Source: CAZIRO01 sp964541595
Lineage (GTDB): Bacteria; Acidobacteriota; HRBIN11
Direction of reading: 5' to 3'
DNA: 17,545 nucleotides
Assembly (NCBI GenBank): GCA_964541595.1
Contig: CAZIRO010000043.1
Span: 1-17,545 of the forward strand
The translations under genes were made by a program, and so were the position numbers. Below are positions 1 to 8,091 of the stretch, piece after piece. The notes beneath the pieces are model-generated. The model was not told the DNA's origin and searched no databases. It saw nothing but the letters and a program-made list of their open reading frames with translations. Position 1 is the stretch's first letter, and each line of letters begins with the position of its first letter.

Positions 1-1356
1 TGGAAGACCAGCCGTGATGACAACCTTATCGCCGGGCCCCAGGCCGGCCTGTTCGAGGGTGATCTTTTTCAGCAGGGCAAGCAATTCCGTCGGATCCCCA
101 ACCGGTGGGATCCGAAACGATCGCACACCCCGCACGAGGGAAAGTAACCGCCAGGTACGTTCCAACGGTGTGAAAGCGATGATCGGCTGCCGGGGTCGAT
201 ACGATGCGATAATCCGCGCGGTCGACCCGGACCAGGTTGGGACGAGAATGGCCTGCACGTTTTCCCGGTGCGCCAGGCTGTACGCAGCATAACAGATCGC
301 GTGTTGTGAACTCCCGTGAATAACGGGTTCCCGAAACGGTTCCAGTTCGCGGTGCCGTTCAAAATACGCTTCCGCCTGTTCGATCACGCGGCGCAGAACC
401 CGTACGGCTTCTACCGGATACCGTCCGCGCGCGGTTTCATCCGAGAGGAGCAGCACGTCCGTTCCATCGAGCACCGCGTTCGTCACATCGGTGACCTCAG
501 CCCGTGTGGGATAGGGATTCGCCACCATGGAGATCAGCATCTGCGTCGCAGTGATCGCCGGTTTGGCAAACCGCATGGCCTTGCGCAGGATGGACTTCTG
601 GTGCAGGGCAATTTCATCATACGGAAGTTCCACGCCCAGGTCACCCCGGGCGACCATGACCCCATCGGCAACGGCGAGGATCGCGTCCAGGTGCTGAAGG
701 GCCTGTGGTTTTTCCAGTTTGGCAATGACGGGAATCTGGGCACGTGCATCGTGGAGCAGTTTGTGGAGTGCGAGCACGTCCTGCGACGTCCGGACAAACG
801 AGAGCGATACGATATCGATCCCCACGTCCAGTCCCGCCGCGAGGTCCTTGCGGTCCTTTTCGGTCAGTGCCGGCAGAGTTGCCGGCATGTCCGGCAGGTT
901 GACGCCCTTGCGGGACATGAGATAGCCGCCGTGGACCACACGGGCGATCACATGGGGCGGTCGGATGTCCTCAACGGTCAGCGCAATGGTGCCGTCCGCC
1001 AGAAGAATGCGGTGCCCCGGTCGGACGTTCTCGCACAGTTCCGGGTAGAGGATCGGAATCTCCCTGGGATGGCAGACATGACCGGCGACAAGGGTCACGC
1101 GACTGCCGGACTTCAACCGTCGCGGTTCACGCTTGAGCGGACCAACACGGATCTTCGGGCCGGCCAGATCCAGCATGATGGAAATCGTGGCACCCAGGCG
1201 GTCGGCGACTTCCCGGATCTTCAGGATTGTTGCACGATTGGTTTCCGGAGTTCCGTGCGCTGCATTGACCCGAAAGAGGGTCACCCCCGCATCGATCAGT
1301 TCTTCGATCCGGTGTAAGGACGCCGGGCCGACCGTTGCCGCAATCTTGCACTTCAT
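1..1356 (-). CDS. pyk: Pyruvate kinase, C-terminus cut by window edge
   Basis: Glycolytic enzyme converting phosphoenolpyruvate and ADP to pyruvate and ATP in the cytoplasm. The reverse strand from ATG at 1354-1356 stays open to base 1, giving 452 codons. The usual length is about 470, so roughly the last 20 residues are missing. Visible motifs: N-terminal KIAATVGPAS, FRVNAAHG near residue 28, LDLAGPKIRVG (62-72), KGVNLP (150-155), catalytic-lysine motif IAKLEKP with K213 and metal ligand E215, MVARGDLGVELP (234-245), KPAITATQMLISM (265-277) and PTRAEVTDVTNAVLDGTD (283-300). A GGCAGGTGA ribosome site precedes the start. Lys at the GPKIR position (Glu in K+-dependent enzymes such as rabbit muscle) predicts potassium-independent activity. 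The usual LSGETA loop reads LLSDETARGRYP. It is transcribed away from the 1566 gene. The family call is certain; the K+ prediction is inference. Confidence 0.97.
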   Translation of the reverse strand, partial: MKCKIAATVGPASLHRIEELIDAGVTLFRVNAAHGTPETNRATILKIREVADRLGATISIMLDLAGPKIRVGPLKREPRRLKSGSRVTLVAGHVCHPREIPILYPELCENVRPGHRILLADGTIALTVEDIRPPHVIARVVHGGYLMSRKGVNLPDMPATLPALTEKDRKDLAAGLDVGIDIVSLSFVRTSQDVLALHKLLHDARAQIPVIAKLEKPQALQHLDAILAVADGVMVARGDLGVELPYDEIALHQKSILRKAMRFAKPAITATQMLISMVANPYPTRAEVTDVTNAVLDGTDVLLLSDETARGRYPVEAVRVLRRVIEQAEAYFERHRELEPFREPVIHGSSQHAICYAAYSLAHRENVQAILVPTWSGSTARIIASYRPRQPIIAFTPLERTWRLLSLVRGVRSFRIPPVGDPTELLALLKKITLEQAGLGPGDKVVITAGLP

Positions 1357-1392
1357 GCAGTCACCTGCCGGTCAGCGGATGTACAGGTGTTT

Positions 1393-1420
1393 ATTGTACG
1401 GAAATCGGCAAATTTGGAAA
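1393..1420 (-). promoter_or_regulatory. Possible promoter for pyruvate kinase
   Basis: On the minus strand TTTCCA (1415-1420) and TACAAT (1393-1398) are separated by 16 bases, matching 4/6 and 5/6 of the sigma-70 consensus. Transcription would begin about 30 bases before the ATG at 1356. The rest of the 209-base gap to the next gene shows no convincing plus-strand promoter. TTTTTATACG (1488-1497) resembles a -10 element but lacks a -35. Confidence 0.4.
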
Positions 1421-1565
1421 CGACGACGGTCCTCTGGCGGAAGAAATGTGGAACGGCAAATGGTAATGTCGTGTCAGTTTCCAGAACTTTTTATACGAAA
1501 CCGATCCGGTCAACCGGAGTGTCATAGCCGGAGCAAAATGCCCATTTTTCGTCAGGAGGTCCGCG

Positions 1566-2441
1566 ATGCGGAAACCATGGGTATGGTTCGCATGGATGGG
1601 ACTTCTGCTCCTGTGGTCCCATCCGGTATTCGCACAGTATTACGAGGAGTATACGACAGAACCCTATTCGGAAGACTTCATGATCTGGTACGAATCCTAT
1701 CGGGAGACGGAGGCGTGGCAGGAGTGGAATAACGCCGAATGGGCGAATCTACTCGGAGACGCATACCCCGAACCGGAGTATGTGGACGCCTATGGCAACG
1801 CATACTACATGGACGAGTTCGGGTGGTTGCACGACTACGAGGTCGGGATGTCAGAAACCGAATGGGCGTATATCGATGCGAGTATCTACGGGATCCAGCG
1901 CGCATACCCGATCGGAAAGGGCAAGCACCCGAAATCCCTGTACCACGCGGCCGGAGACGCGCGCTGGTTGCGCAATGCGTATCGGATGTTAGCACCTCAT
2001 CTGCAGCGGCCGGAAGAGGCGTCTGTGCGGGAACTGTACGTGGGCGCCCTGCTCGCCGCGCGACTGGCTGCGCTGGGCAAAGGTGGTTCGTTTACGCGTG
2101 CCCGGCAGTGGCTGCGTCGTGCCGAAGAAAAAGCCCGGTCGCAGAGTGAACCCCGCCTTCTGCGGAGTATCCGTCGTGCACAGATCCTGATCACTGCAAT
2201 GGAGGAATACCGCACGAACGGACAAGTGCGACGGGCTCTGCGCCAGGTCAATGCCCTGCGGAAACGGGAGCCCGAACGACCGGAATGGCACTGGCTGGCG
2301 GCAGAACTCTACGCGCTGCAGGGCATGAAAGCGCAGGCGTTCCGCGCTTATCGGGAGGCACGGAAACACGCCGATCCGCAGATCTTGCGGGGTGTGCGGC
2401 TGTTTCCTGCTCGGAAAGAAAAACCCGGGAGCATTCAGTGA
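1566..2441 (+). CDS. Exported protein: acidic Tyr/Trp-rich N-terminus, basic helical C-terminus
   Basis: A 291-residue protein of unrecognised family. The start is supported by AGGAGGT at 1554-1560, five bases before the ATG. Residues 1-23 form a signal peptide with a hydrophobic core and a VFA|Q cleavage site, so the product is probably periplasmic, surface or secreted. Residues 24-110 are acidic and rich in Tyr and Trp, with YYEEYTTEPYSED near 25-37 and YVDAYGNAYYMDEFGWLHDY near 72-91. From about 125 the protein becomes basic and helical. Two stretches look like degenerate tetratricopeptide helices: ARQWLRRAEEKA near 179-190, and EWHWLAAELYALQGMKAQAFRAYREA near 240-265. The opposite charges of the two halves suggest self-association or binding to another cell-surface polymer. 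The gene is convergent with the CHAT protease gene, with only three bases between the stop codons. It is clearly coding because its reading frame, signal peptide and ribosome site agree. Confidence 0.85.
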   Translation: MRKPWVWFAWMGLLLLWSHPVFAQYYEEYTTEPYSEDFMIWYESYRETEAWQEWNNAEWANLLGDAYPEPEYVDAYGNAYYMDEFGWLHDYEVGMSETEWAYIDASIYGIQRAYPIGKGKHPKSLYHAAGDARWLRNAYRMLAPHLQRPEEASVRELYVGALLAARLAALGKGGSFTRARQWLRRAEEKARSQSEPRLLRSIRRAQILITAMEEYRTNGQVRRALRQVNALRKREPERPEWHWLAAELYALQGMKAQAFRAYREARKHADPQILRGVRLFPARKEKPGSIQ

Positions 2442-2444
2442 GGT

Positions 2445-5400
2445 TTATTGCCAGTCGCCAATAAGGGCAAACCCGGACCAGTAATACGGGTGAGACCATT
2501 CGGGGTGCCGACGGGTTCGTTGCATGGCGATCTGGATCGCCACGTCTTTCGACCCTCCCTGCCGGAGCGCACGGTAGAATGTCCGCATCCAGTATGCGGT
2601 TGCCGGATCGGATACCGGCCACAGGCTCACGAGTACGCTGCGCGCACCCGCGAAGAGAAATGCCCAGGTCAGGCCGACCACGCCTTCTCCCTGCACGGAT
2701 CTGCCGATTCCGGTGCGACATGCGCTCAATACGACCAGCGATGCATCGAGTCGAAACCGCTGCATGATCTCCCACGCCTGGAGGAATCCATCGGATTCGG
2801 GTCCGGTTCCCGCACCCGGATAGAGAACGAGACCGGATTCCAGCGGAAACGCCGTATCGATCAATCCATGCGCGGCCAGGTGGAGGACATCTGCCCGTGC
2901 CGCTTCCTTTGCAAGTCGGGATTCCGTTGCCGCCTGATCGATACGCGCGGTGACATGCGGATTGAACAGACGGGCAACGGTCTGAATTTCCTGACGGACG
3001 CCGGGCAGAGGGGGCAACTGCCGTAATCGGGCGCCGGAGAATTCCGGAGTTCGGGTCTGCGCGAATGAGGATACCCCGTAGGCGACCACGCGGATCGAAC
3101 GGGATGGTCGATCCGTCCGGGAACGCACAAGTCGTGTGTACAGCCGCAGAGAAGGAATGACGTGCAGGGGAACCACGTCGATCAGATATCGCGGTTGAGC
3201 GTCGGAGACGGATTGCACCAGTGCAGCAAACGGCAGAGCATAGAGCGGTCCGTCCGGCAGGATCAGCAGCCGTTCTGCCTGTCGGAGCCAGGATGCCACG
3301 GGCCGGATCAGTGCATCGTACAGTTGCCGTGCCGTGCGTAGGAAATGGGGATTGCATTTTTCGATCCGCTGACGCAGAATCCGGACCCGCCGGGCGATTT
3401 CGCGCGAGGTCAGCGAAAGTTGCGTGACATGAACAACTGGACCGTTCTCCCGATCGGTCGCCGGTTTTTGCAGGACCCATACCCACGTGCCCGTGTCGGT
3501 GACCCAGTATTCCAGGACTGTGGTTCCGGGATCGAGTGCGGCATCGATTTCTGCAAGATTGAAACTCCGGGGTACCTCGACATCCGCGTATGCGGGAAAC
3601 CGGCGGATGATTTCCGTTTCCAGCGCATGCTGCGCGTCGATCACCCGGAAGAGTGCGGTGCGCAGCCGTTCGATCTCGTCCCGGTGCGTGGTCGGATCGA
3701 GGCGCACGAGTTGTTGATAGATGGTCCATCGGCGGCGTTCGATCTGCCGCTGCCGCGCGCTCAGTGCCGGTACTATCTTCTGCAGTTGCAGAATATCCCG
3801 ATGGGCCATCATCTCGAACAGGGTTCGGGCCCGAACCCGCTCGGCGATGCGCATGGCCAGGACGGGACGATGCAGTTCCAGCGCACGTTCAATCCCGTCG
3901 GTATACATTTTTCGATATTTCACAAAGAACATCATCCGCTTCCAGGGGTTACGGATGTGGGTGCGCTGCCGGTCCAGGATGTCCAGTGCGGTCAGGATTT
4001 CACGCAGGGCCCTCTCCGGGTCACCCCGTGCGTGCGCAAGCCGGCTGCGAATCCAGTAGCATTCGGCCTCGTACCAGGTCGCCGGTACGATCTGATGGGC
4101 ACGTGTACAGCCACGGCGTGCCCAGCGGGCAGCGTCGTCGCGTCGAAGGGTTTGTAGCGCAGTACGGGCAAGATCCAGCATGAGGCTGACCGCATCCGGT
4201 CCCAGGGAACGATGCCGTTCCAGCAGCCGATAGGCCTGCCGAAGGTACCGTTCGGCCCGGTCCGGCTGGTTACGGTCGAGGGCGATATATCCCATGGACC
4301 GGTAGTCGTATACCATGTCCAGAGCGTCCATTCGGTGGCGTTGTTTGATAACCAGCGCCTGTCGGTGCAGGAGTTCGGACTCGGCCAGACGTCCCCGGTA
4401 ATACATGAGAATGCCCAGGTTCGTCAGCACCATGGCGACATCGAGAGATTCGGGATCGGAGCGGCTGTAAATCTGCAATGCACGGCGGTAATAGGCCTCC
4501 GCCTGATCAAAGTGTCCCAGTGAAGATACCACGTTGCCCAGATTGTTGAGCGTGTGGGCAACACGCGGCGACTCGGGTTCCAGACGTTCCCGAATGCGCA
4601 ACGAGCGGGAAAAGTACGCCATGGCGTCCGACCAGTTGCCCCACACGGCTGCGAGAATACCCAGGTTATTCAATGTGATGGCGACAGAGAGCGAATTCGG
4701 AATCTGCCGTTCTTTAATCTTCAGGGCGGCCAGGTAATATCGCTCGGCGCGATCTCTGTCGCCGTGGATGTCGGCGATCGCTCCCAGGTTGTTCAGGGTT
4801 TTTGCCGTCCGCAGGTCGTCCGGCGCATATCGCTGCCACAGCCGCAGCGCCTGCAGAAAGTAGGTTTCTCCGGTTTGAAAACGTTCCCGATCGAGTTCCA
4901 CGTTTCCCAACATATGCAGGCTCTGAGCCACCCAGATCGGGTTGTCTGCCTGTTCTGCGATGCGCCTCATGCGCTGGAACCAGCGACGCGCGTCGGCAAA
5001 TGCCCGACGCATGCGGGCGCATTCACCGAGTTGCATGGCAAGATCGGCCTGTTCTGCAGGAGCATCCCGATCCTGCAGGGATTCCCAGAGACGCAGCAGC
5101 ACCTCGCATGGGACGTCCCACCGGTTCAGCGCCATCGCCCACCGGAAAGCCGTTCGATACAACCAGAACGCTGCCCAGAATGCACCGCGGTCGCGTACGC
5201 GTCGTGCGAGTGCATAGATTCGACGGAGGCGCTCCATCCAGCGAGTGCGTTCCCGGAGATCCGTAATGTGCAAGGGAGGTTCTTCGTCGATCCAGTGCAG
5301 GACTGTTTCCAGTTCCGGTGTCTCCAGGTCTTCTGGAAATACGGGACGGACCCGGAGGTCCAGTACGTCCGGCGATACACGGATCCGCAGTCGACGCGTG

Positions 5401-5690
5401 CCTCTGTGCATAACCGCGATGACCGACCGGGCAGGACGGTACGCACGGGCCCGGTCGATAGCAAAGGAAAGTCCGATCGGCGTGTGTAGCTCCCATCCGT
5501 CCAGAGATTCCAGCAGATCTCCGGGGTGGATTCCGGACGATTCCGGATGGACCACGCGGTACACCACGATTTCGCCATACGCCGGGGGCACGGCAGCGTG
5601 CACGAATATGCCCAGGTATCCTGCAGCAATCCCGATCAACACCTGTATCCGGGGAACTCGGAACTGCATCATGGTGCCGGTACGAAACAT
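2445..5690 (-). CDS. Exported PDZ-TPR-CHAT caspase-like protease
   Basis: A 1081-residue protein. The N-terminus has a hydrophobic segment (about 15-36), either a signal peptide or a membrane anchor. Residues 38-108 resemble a PDZ domain (SSGIHPGDLLESLDGWELHT, then a V-V-x-R-G-T strand pattern). Residues about 140-620 are helical, with at least five clear tetratricopeptide repeats between 255 and 450 sharing the signature TLNNLG. Residues about 700-1081 are a CHAT domain (clan CD, caspase/separase fold) with both catalytic residues: H941 in HLAAHG and C991 in LSACRTG. The conserved GEGVVGLTWAFLFAGARSVL and SLWPVSD follow at 1001-1026. It is the third gene of the sigma / anti-sigma operon. Its ATG overlaps the previous stop as TGATG and has no clear ribosome site, so translation is probably coupled. 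MM at residues 7-8 is an alternative start. Family knowledge says CHAT proteins cleave specific partners. That the partner here is the anti-sigma protein is inference. Confidence 0.93.
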   Translation of the reverse strand: MFRTGTMMQFRVPRIQVLIGIAAGYLGIFVHAAVPPAYGEIVVYRVVHPESSGIHPGDLLESLDGWELHTPIGLSFAIDRARAYRPARSVIAVMHRGTRRLRIRVSPDVLDLRVRPVFPEDLETPELETVLHWIDEEPPLHITDLRERTRWMERLRRIYALARRVRDRGAFWAAFWLYRTAFRWAMALNRWDVPCEVLLRLWESLQDRDAPAEQADLAMQLGECARMRRAFADARRWFQRMRRIAEQADNPIWVAQSLHMLGNVELDRERFQTGETYFLQALRLWQRYAPDDLRTAKTLNNLGAIADIHGDRDRAERYYLAALKIKERQIPNSLSVAITLNNLGILAAVWGNWSDAMAYFSRSLRIRERLEPESPRVAHTLNNLGNVVSSLGHFDQAEAYYRRALQIYSRSDPESLDVAMVLTNLGILMYYRGRLAESELLHRQALVIKQRHRMDALDMVYDYRSMGYIALDRNQPDRAERYLRQAYRLLERHRSLGPDAVSLMLDLARTALQTLRRDDAARWARRGCTRAHQIVPATWYEAECYWIRSRLAHARGDPERALREILTALDILDRQRTHIRNPWKRMMFFVKYRKMYTDGIERALELHRPVLAMRIAERVRARTLFEMMAHRDILQLQKIVPALSARQRQIERRRWTIYQQLVRLDPTTHRDEIERLRTALFRVIDAQHALETEIIRRFPAYADVEVPRSFNLAEIDAALDPGTTVLEYWVTDTGTWVWVLQKPATDRENGPVVHVTQLSLTSREIARRVRILRQRIEKCNPHFLRTARQLYDALIRPVASWLRQAERLLILPDGPLYALPFAALVQSVSDAQPRYLIDVVPLHVIPSLRLYTRLVRSRTDRPSRSIRVVAYGVSSFAQTRTPEFSGARLRQLPPLPGVRQEIQTVARLFNPHVTARIDQAATESRLAKEAARADVLHLAAHGLIDTAFPLESGLVLYPGAGTGPESDGFLQAWEIMQRFRLDASLVVLSACRTGIGRSVQGEGVVGLTWAFLFAGARSVLVSLWPVSDPATAYWMRTFYRALRQGGSKDVAIQIAMQRTRRHPEWSHPYYWSGFALIGDWQ

Positions 5691-6910
5691 CAGGATGAAC
5701 CGGCAGGTGCGGAATAAGCAGCGATCTTCTGGCGAATCCGACGCAGCACGGGGTGATCGGGATTCATCTGTTCCAGAGTGTGCAACGGCTGCCAGGCGTC
5801 CTGGTACAGTCCGTAAGCGAGGTAAACGGTCAGCAGCGCAAGAGCGGAACGGCGGAAGGCGTGTTCAAGGTCCTGAATGGTCTTTTCTGCTTCGACCGGC
5901 AGGACGGCAAAACGTGCCCAACCGGAGATGTACACCATTTCCGGGGTCCACGCTTCGATCTGCCACGCATAGACCTGTCCGGATTGAAGGTACCGGGGGG
6001 CGTCCTCCCATGGATAGGTCGTGCGGGTACCGGCTTCAAGTTCGGCAACGATCCTTTTCAGATGGGCATCGGCCACAATGATATAATACCGCTCGGCCTG
6101 AGCCACCGGATGCCATCGGAATGTGATCGGCTGATGCCGCACCATAGTGACCACCGGTGCGATGGGTCGGGGAACCTGTGCCTGTGCTTTTTCCACCGAA
6201 CGCACCGGAACCGATTCCCGGAGTTGATGGATCGTTTGCGCAACCGGAGGTAGAGGGGATATGTCTCCCCGCGCGAGAAGCGCCTGAATCCGCGTGCTCC
6301 ATTCGGGATCGAGTGTCGAAACTCCGGGAATCTCCAGACGATCCACCGGGCCGGTGACCGTTCCGGAGGTGTCCCGTAAAGGAAGAATGCGGGTGTTCGC
6401 GATGCGGACATGCTCACCCAGTGTTGACGGCCCCCGTAACCACCGCACATATAGCAACACAATGACGGCGCATACCAGGATGACCGCCCATACGGGACGA
6501 AGTCGCCGGGCGAGCAGGAAGTGGCCCAGTTGCTGTATCCACTCCGGCTGAAACAAACGGGACACTCTCCTGGCCTCTGCGTCGCGCAAAGACCGGAACC
6601 GCTCCACGGTCTCCGTGCAGAGTGCACACGCCGCGAGGTGAGACTGCCAGTGGGTTCGCTCGGTTGGGGAGACACGGTCTTCGATCCAGGCAAGCCAGAA
6701 TGCGGGATCCGGGCAGTGTGCTCCATCCACCGCTTCAGCCTGTTTGAACATCCACCAGGCGTCTCCGTCGGGTGAGCCGATGCTCACCAGCAGGCGTTGT
6801 CGACATTCCGGACACTCTGCAAGGTGTCGGTCGGTCTTTTTCCAGTCTTCGAAGGGCAGGTCACCTTTCCGGAACCGTTGCATGACTTCATCGGGTAAGT
6901 GTCCGGTCAT
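5690..6910 (-). CDS. Membrane anti-sigma factor-like protein with two zinc fingers
   Basis: A 406-residue protein with two zf-HC2-type zinc motifs in its cytoplasmic part: H29-x3-C33-x2-C36 (HLAECPEC) and H91-x3-C95-x2-C98 (HLAACALC). H4 and C66/H65 are candidate fourth ligands. One transmembrane helix lies at about 139-157 (VWAVILVCAVIVLLYVRWL). About 245 residues follow, predicted outside the cytoplasm, and include a fibronectin-III-like beta segment (about 258-335) and a helical tail (340-400). Zinc anti-sigma domains bind and silence their cognate sigma factor; the gene just upstream encodes one. A single such domain is usual, so the duplication is notable. Translation starts after a GGGAG ribosome site. 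The stop overlaps the start of the CHAT gene by one base. The role is inferred from domain content and gene order and has not been shown. Confidence 0.88.
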   Translation of the reverse strand: MTGHLPDEVMQRFRKGDLPFEDWKKTDRHLAECPECRQRLLVSIGSPDGDAWWMFKQAEAVDGAHCPDPAFWLAWIEDRVSPTERTHWQSHLAACALCTETVERFRSLRDAEARRVSRLFQPEWIQQLGHFLLARRLRPVWAVILVCAVIVLLYVRWLRGPSTLGEHVRIANTRILPLRDTSGTVTGPVDRLEIPGVSTLDPEWSTRIQALLARGDISPLPPVAQTIHQLRESVPVRSVEKAQAQVPRPIAPVVTMVRHQPITFRWHPVAQAERYYIIVADAHLKRIVAELEAGTRTTYPWEDAPRYLQSGQVYAWQIEAWTPEMVYISGWARFAVLPVEAEKTIQDLEHAFRRSALALLTVYLAYGLYQDAWQPLHTLEQMNPDHPVLRRIRQKIAAYSAPAGSS

Positions 6911-6960
6911 TCTCTCTCCCTCTCTTTCATAAAGTTATGGTGCCGAAAAGTCGCATGACA

Positions 6961-8010
6961 TTACCATCGGGTGATGGAATCTGCCGGCCGCAGTCGACGG
7001 CGCAGGCGTTCCAGTGCGCTTTTTCGAAGGTTAATCACCTGTTGTTGGGTCACACCGAGTCGTTCGGCAATCACCCGATCGGGCAATGGAAGATGCGGGT
7101 AGATCCGGTATAATTCCTCTTCTTCGACTTCGAGGATGTCGGCAAATTCCAGCAGCCCACAGCCTGCGTAGGCCGCAATAATACACCAGTCCGTGCCGGA
7201 CCAGTGCCACAGCAACGCCCGGCGTTGACGGAGCGGAAGGGATCGGATCTCCCTGATTACATCCTGAAAAAACTTTATGTAATCCATCTTTCGCCCGCTT
7301 TCCTGTTCCACGTCAGGCAAATCCTGAACACTCCATGAGGGTGCCCCGGAGGCTACAATTTGCGGTGCCCAGATGCGTGCGCATCCGGAAAGTAAATCCG
7401 TCAACCGAATGGGATGATTGAGCCATTCAAACAGGTGAGTGAAAAAACGGGCGATTGTGGGCGGATCGGGGAACATGGCCCACCGCGCTGCGAGTCGATC
7501 CGGATGGCTGCGCCATTCGCCGTAACGGTCGGATTCTTCCGGAGGGCGCCCGTACCAGGTCCGCAACCCGACCACACGTTCGCCCGGAAGGGGTCCGTTC
7601 CAGACCGCGAATCCGTAGTTGCGGTATCGTCCATACAGTACGTACATGATGCGGTCGTAGAGAATGCGGAACGCCGGGTGGTTACGTCGCATGACGGTGT
7701 GCACTGTATTCTGCGCAATGCCCGCCGCGTAATGCAGAATGTTTTGAATCCGCGCCGGATTGCCCTGTTCACGCAGCGCGCGCATCTGTCCGATCAGCCG
7801 GGCGATGGCCTCTGCGCAGATATCGTTCGGGTCTTCGGGATGGACTGAGCCGTCCTGCAACAGCGCCCACTGCCAGCGCGCCAGTTCCCGCGATATCGCC
7901 TTTCGAATGGTGGGTAAAACGGACCGGACGATTTCGAACAAAACCTGTTCTTCTTCCCGTTGCGACCGGGCCTGCAGAAAGCGTATCCAATGAGAATCCC
8001 ATTCTGTCAT
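6961..8010 (-). CDS. Sigma-70-family RNA polymerase sigma factor, with long inter-domain linker
   Basis: A 349-residue protein. Residues about 15-110 resemble sigma region 2, with PNDICAEAIARLIGQM followed by a helical segment ending in NTVHTVMRRN. Residues about 245-340 resemble region 4, ending in a helix-turn-helix (RVIAERLGVTQQQVINLRKSA, about 312-332, quoted in part). About 135 residues of unfamiliar Trp/Tyr/Arg-rich sequence separate them, so the protein is much longer than a typical ECF factor (about 180-200). The open frame extends to 8235, but I chose ATG 8008-8010. A TTGACG/TATAAT promoter lies at 8047-8076, and this is the only in-frame ATG downstream of it. The upstream extension also runs through a non-coding repeat element. 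No strong ribosome site is seen, and the leader would be about 30 bases. The anti-sigma-like gene starts 50 bases downstream, so a sigma/anti-sigma pair is likely. Its target promoters cannot be read from this window. Confidence 0.82.
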   Translation of the reverse strand: MTEWDSHWIRFLQARSQREEEQVLFEIVRSVLPTIRKAISRELARWQWALLQDGSVHPEDPNDICAEAIARLIGQMRALREQGNPARIQNILHYAAGIAQNTVHTVMRRNHPAFRILYDRIMYVLYGRYRNYGFAVWNGPLPGERVVGLRTWYGRPPEESDRYGEWRSHPDRLAARWAMFPDPPTIARFFTHLFEWLNHPIRLTDLLSGCARIWAPQIVASGAPSWSVQDLPDVEQESGRKMDYIKFFQDVIREIRSLPLRQRRALLWHWSGTDWCIIAAYAGCGLLEFADILEVEEEELYRIYPHLPLPDRVIAERLGVTQQQVINLRKSALERLRRRLRPADSITRW

Positions 8011-8046
8011 TGGACCATGCCGGCACGCATATTGAACCCGTTGTCG

Positions 8047-8076
8047 ATTATATTTCCGGAACAGATCGGCCGTCAA
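8047..8076 (-). promoter_or_regulatory. Sigma-70 promoter of the sigma / anti-sigma / CHAT operon
   Basis: On the minus strand TTGACG (8071-8076), an 18-base spacer and a perfect TATAAT (8047-8052) form a strong housekeeping promoter. Transcription should begin near 8040. The TGTCCC-type arm at 8092-8113 ends 15 bases upstream of the -35. This suggests that the operon is set by the housekeeping sigma factor plus a regulator, not by simple autoregulation. Confidence 0.75.
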
Positions 8077-8091
8077 TGCGAGGTGACCTGA

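Noticed and set aside
316..1317. Plus-strand open frame of 333 codons
   Set aside because: It is the complement of pyruvate kinase, whose conserved motifs are unmistakable on the minus strand.
1450..1474. ECF-type promoter GGAAC...GTC before the 1566 gene
   Set aside because: Spacing between GGAAC and GTC is 13 or 18 bases, neither fitting the usual ECF distance.
2445..5690. CRISPR type III-E TPR-CHAT (Csx29) protein
   Set aside because: No CRISPR array or gRAMP gene nearby, and the protein has an export signal and a PDZ-like domain that Csx29 lacks.
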